From Candidatus Heimdallarchaeota archaeon (lineage in GTDB: Archaea > Asgardarchaeota > Heimdallarchaeia > Heimdallarchaeales > Heimdallarchaeaceae): a stretch of DNA of 8,025 nucleotides. The position numbers and the translations under genes are program-made. Positions 1 through 4,940 of the stretch are shown piece after piece. The notes under the pieces were generated by a model. The model did no database searches. It was not told the origin of the DNA and saw nothing but the letters and a program-made list of their open reading frames with translations. The DNA lies in assembly GCA_023139025.1 (NCBI GenBank), contig JAGLOH010000086.1:1-8025 (forward strand), read 5' to 3'. Positions within the stretch are counted from its first letter, which is position 1. Every line of letters begins with the position of its first letter.

Positions 1-140
1 ACAGGAGGAATGGAGGACACAGTAATATGATTTTGATAACCTAATCCTGAATTCATGAATGCTTTGTCAATTGCATCTAGTTCAGATGTATCAGATTCAC
101 CTATACCGGATGTAAGCCAAAATCTCGTTGGGTTGCTCAT
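1..140 (-). CDS. Pyruvoyl-dependent arginine decarboxylase, N-terminal part (cut by window edge)
   Basis: Reading the minus strand from the ATG at 140 gives 46 uninterrupted codons, starting MSNPTRFWLTSGIGESDTSE and ending in HITVSSIPP at the window edge. The SGxGES-DTSELDAID block, the second helix with N-S-G-L-G, and the VSSIxP turn match the start of the archaeal pyruvoyl-dependent arginine decarboxylase family. In that family the proenzyme cleaves itself at a Ser-Ser bond (here Ser42-Ser43), and the new N-terminal serine becomes the pyruvoyl cofactor. The enzyme converts arginine to agmatine and CO2 in the cytoplasm, feeding polyamine synthesis. The gene diverges from glutamine synthetase. 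A TATA element centred 30 bp before the ATG would give a transcript with almost no leader, which supports this start. The family call is from remembered motifs; the C-terminal two thirds of the protein are outside the window. Confidence 0.85.
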   Translation of the reverse strand, partial: MSNPTRFWLTSGIGESDTSELDAIDKAFMNSGLGYQNHITVSSIPP

Positions 141-165
141 TTTTCAATGAAAAAATCTTTGTGGA

Positions 166-175
166 TTATATATAA
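166..175 (-). promoter_or_regulatory. Palindromic TATA box of the arginine decarboxylase gene, possibly bidirectional
   Basis: The ten bases TTATATATAA are their own reverse complement. On the minus strand the element is centred about 30 bp before the decarboxylase ATG at 140. With the usual archaeal spacing of 25-27 bp from TATA centre to start site, transcription would begin near 144, so the mRNA would be leaderless or nearly so. Because the element is symmetric, TBP could also bind for plus-strand transcription, starting near 197 and giving glutamine synthetase a longer leader. The flanking sequence would have to set the direction. Spacing and sequence are seen; function is inferred. Confidence 0.55.
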
Positions 176-231
176 TTGTCGAACGAACATACATTATACG
201 GAAATCTACCGAATAAATACTTTCACAAAAA

Positions 232-242
232 CATATATATTA
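232..242 (+). promoter_or_regulatory. Candidate TATA box for glutamine synthetase
   Basis: CATATATATTA follows an A-rich stretch (CACAAAAA) that could serve as a BRE. A TATA centre near 237 predicts initiation near 263. That is 12 bases before the ATG at 275 and 24 before the ATG at 287. This favours one of these codons over the TTG at 176 as the translation start. There is no recognisable ribosome binding site before either ATG, which fits a short-leader archaeal transcript. Confidence 0.45.
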
Positions 243-274
243 ATTCAGATTTTTCTTCTTTACAACCAAATGGT

Positions 275-1582
275 ATGGTATATCTCATGGATGAACTGAA
301 AGAGTTTTTCAGAAAAAAGGATATTGAGTTTATTCAATTTCAATTTACAACTATATTTGGAGATTTAAAGTCAGTCGAATTTCCCTCAAATATCTGGGAG
401 GAAATGAAAGATGGTACTGGTGTGGATGGATCTTCCTTAGGATTCTTAAAAACTGAACAGAGCGACATGAAGATAGTTCCTGATCTATCAACTTTGGCTG
501 TTTTTCCCTGGGAACCAAGAATGGCAAGATTCATTTGTAATGTTTATGGGAATGATGGAAACCCCCATCCTTCTGATCCTCGAAGTATTTTGAAAAAAGT
601 AATTAAACAGGCTGATAATTTAGGGTATGAATTCAAGACACGACCTGAACTTGAATGGTACTTCCTAGACTCAGATCTTGAACCAAGTGAATCTGGTGAA
701 TACATGGATACTCTACCTTATGATGAATTAGGATATCTTCGACGAAGTATTGCAAGCGATATGCAAGAAATGGGTATTGCAGTTAAAACAATTCACCATG
801 AAGTTGGTAATGGTCAACAAGAGATTGAATTCGCTGCTTTAGAGGCGTTAAAGCAAGCAGATGACACACAAACTGCGAAAATGATTGTCAAAGCAGATTC
901 TCTTTTTAATGAAATTTTTAGTACTTTCATGCCAAAACCCTTTGCAGATCAAGCTGGAAGTGGAATGCATGTTCATCAATATCTTACCAAAGATGGAAAG
1001 AATATCTTTGCAGATGAAGAAAAAGGTATCAGTGATACATTACGCTATTTTGTTGGAGGAATTTTGAAACATGTAGATGCAATGACCGCACTCTTCAATC
1101 CAACAACAAATTCTTACAAAAGATTGGTTCCTGGTCATGAAGCTCCTGTTTACAAATCTTGGGGAGTTGCCAATAGAACAGCTTTGATTCGAGTTCCAGG
1201 ATACGAAAAGAAAGCAAGAATCGAATTTCGTGCTACAGATGCTGCTTCAAACATCTATCTAGCTACAGCTTTACTTCTAGCTTCAGGTATGGATGGAATC
1301 AAGGATAAGGTTGAACCAATTCCTCCTACAACTAAAAATATTGAAACTTTATCTATTGAGGAAAGGAAAAGTATGGGGATTGTACAATTACCTAGTAGTT
1401 TATCTGAAGCTCTAGACTTTTTAGAAAAAAGCACTTTCGTAAAAGAAACCCTTGGTCAAGATATTCTTGATATATTTCTAGCAGTTAAAAGAATAGAATG
1501 TAAGAATCATGCTGAAGCTAAAAACAAAGGCGAAGAAGAAGAATGGGAATGGGAGTATGAAACCTATCTTGACAGAACTTAA
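275..1582 (+). CDS. glnA: Type I glutamine synthetase
   Basis: Catalyses ATP-dependent condensation of glutamate and ammonia to glutamine in the cytoplasm; family members are dodecamers. From the ATG at 275 the protein has 435 residues, usual for the short GSI class. Motifs in order: N-terminal beta-grasp with IQFQFTTIFGDLKSVEFP (about 20-37); VDGSSLGF (50-57); the metal-site pair in PELEWYF (Glu125, Glu127); HHEVGNGQQE (174-183); FMPKPFADQAGSGMHVHQ (218-235); NSYKRLVPG (279-287); NRTALIRVP (300-308); and IEFR (316-319). Every catalytic block is present. The position of the adenylylated Tyr in the enterobacterial NLYDL motif reads NIETL here, so control by adenylylation is not expected. The frame stays open upstream to a TTG at 176, but that codon overlaps a TATA element and the extra 33 residues do not resemble the family. 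ATG 287 (MDELKEFF) is equally plausible. The C-terminus has an unusual acidic EEEEWEWEYE stretch. Confidence 0.95.
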   Translation: MVYLMDELKEFFRKKDIEFIQFQFTTIFGDLKSVEFPSNIWEEMKDGTGVDGSSLGFLKTEQSDMKIVPDLSTLAVFPWEPRMARFICNVYGNDGNPHPSDPRSILKKVIKQADNLGYEFKTRPELEWYFLDSDLEPSESGEYMDTLPYDELGYLRRSIASDMQEMGIAVKTIHHEVGNGQQEIEFAALEALKQADDTQTAKMIVKADSLFNEIFSTFMPKPFADQAGSGMHVHQYLTKDGKNIFADEEKGISDTLRYFVGGILKHVDAMTALFNPTTNSYKRLVPGHEAPVYKSWGVANRTALIRVPGYEKKARIEFRATDAASNIYLATALLLASGMDGIKDKVEPIPPTTKNIETLSIEERKSMGIVQLPSSLSEALDFLEKSTFVKETLGQDILDIFLAVKRIECKNHAEAKNKGEEEEWEWEYETYLDRT

Positions 1583-1593
1583 TTAAATGAGCT

Positions 1594-1608
1594 GTTCTTT
1601 TATTTTAT
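1594..1608 (+). terminator. T-rich transcription terminator candidate after glnA
   Basis: Twelve bases after the glnA stop codon there is a run of 11 T in 15 bases (GTTCTTTTATTTTAT). A weak hairpin may precede it: AGAAC at 1574-1578 can pair with GTTCT at 1594-1598 across a 15-base loop. Archaeal intrinsic termination depends mainly on T-tracts, so the tract matters more than the stem. A further T5 run lies at 1623-1627. Confidence 0.4.
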
Positions 1609-1657
1609 CTGCTAAATTGTTGTTTTTAATAAGGTAACTTTAATAAGTCATGTAATG

Positions 1658-1667
1658 CTAAATAAAA
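1658..1667 (+). promoter_or_regulatory. Candidate TATA box for the winged-helix/RING gene
   Basis: CTAAATAAAA centred near 1662 predicts transcription starting near 1688. That is just before an in-frame CTG at 1691 and 48 bases before the TTG at 1736. A GGGG run at 1678-1681 could act as a poor ribosome binding site for a start at 1691. The surroundings are AT-rich, so chance occurrence is quite possible. Confidence 0.3.
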
Positions 1668-1735
1668 CTAATTGGCTGGGGTAGATTCAACTGAGTTATG
1701 AACGTGAAGATATTGTCGAATTAGACTTCCAAGAA

Positions 1736-3757
1736 TTGGATCTTCCTACAGTAACTCTATCTAAAACAAGGAAATCACAAATAATTTCACAACTCTATCT
1801 GTATAGAGAAATTAACTTAAAATCGTTTTCTGAGCAGACTGGCGTTGCTATCGTAGCAATAAAAGACTACATACAGTTACTCATTCAAGCTCTTATTCTG
1901 AGGGGGTACTACAGAAAAGACAGATTTGTTCTAGTATCAGCATACAGGTATCCAAGGGTTAATCCAGGAAGATTAAGTAATCTTAGAAGAAATTTGTTAG
2001 GAGTACTAGTAAGCAATAAAAAAATCAACATCAATTTTCTTCGCAAAATTTTGAACATTTCTTCTGAGGAACTAATATCTCATCTTCTATTCCTCACAGT
2101 CAGAGGACTATTCATTGGAAGCCTGAAAAATCAAGAGATATTAGTTCAAAAAATATGGATGCCTTTCGAGAAAGCAAAAATCAGTTCCGATGATACATTT
2201 ATCATAGGAACATGTATGCTGTTGCGAGATGCAAATTTAAACAAAGTAGCAAAACTAACAGGTTTCACTCTAGATGAAGTATTTAACACAATTACTAAGC
2301 TTATGTTATATAAAAAATTGGAAGCTTCATTTGAAGTTTCTGGAGGAATTGTTGGTTCGAGCAAAATTTCTGTAAACGTCAAAAAGTATCTGATTACTCC
2401 TCGCGCTTTACCTATGGAAGCTCTTCAAGGTGATGAAAGGTCTGTAGTTGGGTACACTATATTGAAGAAGGAAGCTGATATAGAGGAATTAGCAAAATAT
2501 CTTGATAAAAAAGAAAAAGAAGTAGTCAAAACTATTGCCGTCTTAACTGCAAGAGGAACTTTTCAATTTATATTTAATGAGAAAAATAAAATAGTACCAG
2601 TTATCATTCCTGATACACAACCAAATCAAACAATTGAAGAAATGGCTGCTTTATCATTTTTCAATTATGAAGCATTGTTTGGTTTATTATCGACTCAAGA
2701 ACGAATTCCTCTTAGGAAACTTGCTACTTTAATGAATAGAGAAGTTGACGAAGTCTTAGAGGGTGTAATGAATCTATATCTAGAGGGATTTGTTACTTGT
2801 ACATTAAAGGGTGCCACAATTCATGTAGATAGCCTCAAAAGGTATAGTAGAACTCAAGAAGGAACCCTTGAAAGATGGGAAAAAATTGTACTGGGCATGA
2901 TAATTGCAAAAAAATCTATCACGACTAAAGATATCGAGGACGCATTAGGAATTGACAAAAATCATGCTAAAGAAAGAATGTATGGATTTTATGGAAAGGG
3001 TTTAATCAAAGGCAATATCACAGGAAATAAACTTGAACCTGAAGAAATACCTATATTTCCTCCTTTAGTTCAACTAGATGATCTTCCAATTCATTATCAG
3101 GAAATTTTTGGTTACATTATTTCAAACTCTAGAGTTTCATTTAGGAATATAATGAAATTCTGGGAAAAAACACTTGTTGCATCAAAGAACATAGTTTATG
3201 AATTAACAGGTTCTGGTCTGATGAATATATCTTCACGTGGAAGTACTGTAACGTTAGTTTCAAGCCAAAAATTCCTACCAAATAAACAATTGAACGAACT
3301 AGGTGAAATTTACACCAGAGTTACAAATGAGATTGAAAAATCAAGAAGAAAAAGAATCAAGTTAACAACAATTGCAAATTCTGTGGGAATGGAATCTTTG
3401 GATTTATTCAAGATGTTATGCCAGTTAATCTCCCATGGGTATTATAAAGGAGTTTTAACTTCAGCTTATTTTGAAAGAGTTGGTAAAATAATATTGCCAA
3501 AGAGTAAAAATTATTGCCTCAATTGTGGGCATGTAATAAAGTCTCCAACTGAACCTTGCGGTAATTGTAGACAATTGCATCAGAAGTGTATGGTTTGTCA
3601 AGGATTAATTAAGAAGGGCGATAATGTTAAGGAATGCCCAACTTGTAACAATGTTGCTCATGATGATCATTTGGAACAATGGATGAAGATAAAACAAGAA
3701 TGTCCGATATGTAAAACTAGAATTTCGAAAAGAAATCTAAAAAAATATTCAGCATAA
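1736..3757 (+). CDS. Multi-winged-helix protein with C-terminal zinc knuckle and RING-like domain
   Basis: From the TTG the protein has 673 residues and no membrane segment or signal peptide. I read eight successive helix-helix-helix-hairpin units of winged-helix type, roughly at 10-68, 80-140, 152-221, 233-291, 308-366, 380-436, 452-508 and 521-588. Most end in a variant of 'L...GL/Y/F' followed by a beta pair. The tail has two zinc modules. A knuckle uses Cys594, Cys597, Cys608 and Cys611. A RING-like cross-brace uses Cys618, Cys621, Cys634, Cys637, His642, His645, Cys656 and Cys659. Trp649 precedes the CPIC and Lys660 directly follows the last ligand, as in RING E3 ligases that bind an E2. 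The Cx2C-x4-Hx2H spacing resembles the variant RING of eukaryotic Nse1, which also has winged helices. E3 or scaffold activity is inference; a DNA-binding regulator with a structural zinc tail is the alternative. The start is uncertain: no ATG is in frame, and coding-like sequence continues upstream to a CTG at 1691. Confidence 0.8.
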   Translation: MDLPTVTLSKTRKSQIISQLYLYREINLKSFSEQTGVAIVAIKDYIQLLIQALILRGYYRKDRFVLVSAYRYPRVNPGRLSNLRRNLLGVLVSNKKININFLRKILNISSEELISHLLFLTVRGLFIGSLKNQEILVQKIWMPFEKAKISSDDTFIIGTCMLLRDANLNKVAKLTGFTLDEVFNTITKLMLYKKLEASFEVSGGIVGSSKISVNVKKYLITPRALPMEALQGDERSVVGYTILKKEADIEELAKYLDKKEKEVVKTIAVLTARGTFQFIFNEKNKIVPVIIPDTQPNQTIEEMAALSFFNYEALFGLLSTQERIPLRKLATLMNREVDEVLEGVMNLYLEGFVTCTLKGATIHVDSLKRYSRTQEGTLERWEKIVLGMIIAKKSITTKDIEDALGIDKNHAKERMYGFYGKGLIKGNITGNKLEPEEIPIFPPLVQLDDLPIHYQEIFGYIISNSRVSFRNIMKFWEKTLVASKNIVYELTGSGLMNISSRGSTVTLVSSQKFLPNKQLNELGEIYTRVTNEIEKSRRKRIKLTTIANSVGMESLDLFKMLCQLISHGYYKGVLTSAYFERVGKIILPKSKNYCLNCGHVIKSPTEPCGNCRQLHQKCMVCQGLIKKGDNVKECPTCNNVAHDDHLEQWMKIKQECPICKTRISKRNLKKYSA

Positions 3758-3769
3758 TGGTTGATTTTG

Positions 3770-4081
3770 ATGGAACTTCAAAAAATACAAGACGAAGTAT
3801 ATAATTTTTTAAAGGATAGAGATTGGTTTAAATATTCTCCTAATGATGTTCTTATTCATCTGTACGAGGAATTAAGTGAAATTGGAAAACACCTACTATT
3901 CAAATCAAAGTATAAAGAAGAAGGTGGCCATTCAAAGCCAGATGAAGAAGAATTACCAAGGGAATTTGCTCAAGCATTTTCGTTATTCTTACAACTCTGT
4001 ATTCTTCTAGATGTTGATTTGGAACAAGCATGGAAAAATGAGATAAAAATAATGAAAGAAAGATTTCCAATAGATAAATAA
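3770..4081 (+). CDS. MazG-like nucleotide pyrophosphohydrolase family protein with altered metal site
   Basis: A 103-residue, wholly helical, single-domain protein. It begins MELQKIQDEVYNFLKDRDW and carries the MazG EExxE motif in LYEELSEIGKHL (Glu33, Glu34, Glu37). After 27 residues that include a charged GG-containing loop comes the second half-motif EFAQAF, then the typical tail 'DVDLEQAW...ERFP'. The family hydrolyses non-canonical or surplus NTPs to NMP and pyrophosphate using Mg2+ held by EExxE and ExxD. Here the Asp of ExxD is Gln68, so catalysis may be weak or lost, or another acid (Glu61 or nearby) may substitute. I prefer the ATG at 3770; a TTG at 3761 in the same frame would add three residues. 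It follows the winged-helix/RING stop by 12 bases, which suggests co-transcription. The fold call rests on motif spacing and the conserved C-terminal pattern. Confidence 0.72.
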   Translation: MELQKIQDEVYNFLKDRDWFKYSPNDVLIHLYEELSEIGKHLLFKSKYKEEGGHSKPDEEELPREFAQAFSLFLQLCILLDVDLEQAWKNEIKIMKERFPIDK

Positions 4082-4093
4082 AAATATCAATTA

Positions 4094-4099
4094 GGGAGA
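4094..4099 (+). promoter_or_regulatory. Ribosome binding site of the LolD/MacB-type ATPase gene
   Basis: GGGAGA lies nine bases before the ATG at 4109 and is complementary to the archaeal 16S rRNA tail. It is one of the few clear Shine-Dalgarno sites in the window. Its presence at a gene only 27 bases behind its neighbour fits translation as an internal gene of an operon. Confidence 0.55.
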
Positions 4100-4108
4100 A
4101 GTTAGTAA

Positions 4109-4843
4109 ATGAGTGACAAAAAGAAGAGTAAACCTCGAACGAAGAAGACCACAAAAAAGATCTTTGTTGATGTTAAAGGTGTATCAAAAAGCTATCAAAT
4201 GGGTGAAGTAGAGGTTCAAGCTCTAAATAATGTGTCACTTGTTTTAGGTTTAGGCGAAATAGTTTCAATTGTTGGACCTTCAGGAAGCGGTAAGACGACT
4301 CTTTTGAATGTTATTGGAGCTTTGGACTATGTTGATTCTGGATCCATTAGCATTAATCGGAAGAAATTAAGTTCAATGAGTGATAAAGAACTAAGCTTTC
4401 TTCGAAGAGATACCATAGGGTATATTTTCCAAAATTTTAACTTACTAGAGGAAATTAATGCTGAAAAAAATATTGAAATGCCTTTAATTCTAGCTAAGCA
4501 AGAAAAAGAAGATCGTAAAAAGAGGGTAGAGGAACTGTTAGAATGCGTTGGTCTTATCGAGAGAAGAACACATAATCCTAATCAACTATCAGGAGGAGAA
4601 CAACAAAGAGTTGCAATAGCAAGAGCTTTAGCTAACAACCCAAAATTACTCCTTGCTGATGAACCCACAGGAAATCTAGATTCTATAACAGGAGAAAAAG
4701 TTCTAAAATTACTCATAGACCTTAGTAAAAATCAAAATAAAACACTAATTTATGTTACTCACGACGTAGAATCAGCTACTTTAGCTGATAGACAACTATA
4801 TATGAGTGATGGCAAAATTGTAGAAGATATTTCCTCTAAATAG
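4109..4843 (+). CDS. ABC transporter ATP-binding protein, LolD/MacB type
   Basis: A 244-residue stand-alone nucleotide-binding domain. It shows Walker A GPSGSGKT (56-63), Q-loop Gln108 in the family-typical IFQNFNLL, signature LSGGEQQRVAIARAL (160-174), Walker B LLLADE (180-185) followed by PTGNLD, and switch His218 in VTHD. All catalytic residues are present. 'GEVEVQALNNVSL' and 'DEPTGNLD' are typical of the MacB/LolD/FtsE group, which powers permeases of the FtsX/MacB type by mechanotransmission rather than classic import. The first 17 residues are a Lys/Arg-rich tail (KKKSKPRTKKTTKK) ahead of the domain. No FtsX- or MacB-like permease lies on either side: the next two genes carry their own ATPase domains. 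The partner must be elsewhere, or the protein acts without one. Upstream spacing suggests an operon with the MazG-like gene. Confidence 0.9.
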   Translation: MSDKKKSKPRTKKTTKKIFVDVKGVSKSYQMGEVEVQALNNVSLVLGLGEIVSIVGPSGSGKTTLLNVIGALDYVDSGSISINRKKLSSMSDKELSFLRRDTIGYIFQNFNLLEEINAEKNIEMPLILAKQEKEDRKKRVEELLECVGLIERRTHNPNQLSGGEQQRVAIARALANNPKLLLADEPTGNLDSITGEKVLKLLIDLSKNQNKTLIYVTHDVESATLADRQLYMSDGKIVEDISSK

Positions 4844-4853
4844 AGATAGGGTG

Positions 4854-4860
4854 CCTTTTT
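4854..4860 (+). terminator. Short T-tract after the LolD/MacB-type ATPase gene
   Basis: CCTTTTT begins 11 bases after the stop codon at 4841-4843. There is no convincing stem before it. Five T residues are at the low end for archaeal T-tract termination, so this may be only a partial terminator. It is the best candidate between this gene and the exporter pair. Confidence 0.25.
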
Positions 4861-4868
4861 ACAATTAG

Positions 4869-4889
4869 AAATAACTTTTAAAGTTGTTA
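4869..4889. repeat. AT-rich palindrome upstream of the exporter pair, possible operator
   Basis: AACTTT and AAAGTT form perfect six-base arms around a single T at 4879. The symmetry extends outward by two further A-T pairs beyond one T/G mismatch. The site ends about 17 bp upstream of the TATA candidate for the exporter genes. GTTAC at its right edge recurs at 4899-4903 in the same direction. The position suits binding by a dimeric winged-helix regulator, but palindromes this short and AT-rich also occur by chance. Confidence 0.35.
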
Positions 4890-4905
4890 CTAGACAAAGT
4901 TACAA

Positions 4906-4916
4906 AAATAAATTTT
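4906..4916 (+). promoter_or_regulatory. Candidate TATA box for the ABC exporter pair
   Basis: AAATAAATTTT centred near 4911 follows an A-rich stretch and lies 30 bp before the ATG at 4941. This predicts transcription starting near 4937 and a leader of only a few bases. The absence of a good ribosome binding site before 4941 is consistent with that. Confidence 0.4.
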
Positions 4917-4940
4917 ACTTGTAAAGAAGCAGAGATTTGA

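Noticed and set aside
176..274. N-terminal extension of glutamine synthetase from a TTG at 176
   Set aside because: The TTG overlaps the TATA element at 166-175, has no ribosome binding site, and the 33 extra residues do not resemble the family; ATG 275 or 287 gives a normal length.
340..534. Minus-strand open frame opposite glnA
   Set aside because: Antisense to conserved glutamine synthetase motifs, with no promoter or recognisable protein.
885..1067. Plus-strand open frame inside glnA
   Set aside because: It lies wholly within a conserved coding region in another frame and the translation resembles nothing; a shadow frame.
3757..3804. ATG overlapping the stop codon of the winged-helix/RING gene (TAATG)
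   Set aside because: This frame closes after about 16 codons; the MazG-like frame is a different one, starting at 3770.
4869..4889. Reading the palindrome as an intrinsic terminator of the ATPase gene
   Set aside because: The stem is all A-T apart from one G-C pair per arm, the loop is one base, and no T-tract follows; an operator is more plausible.
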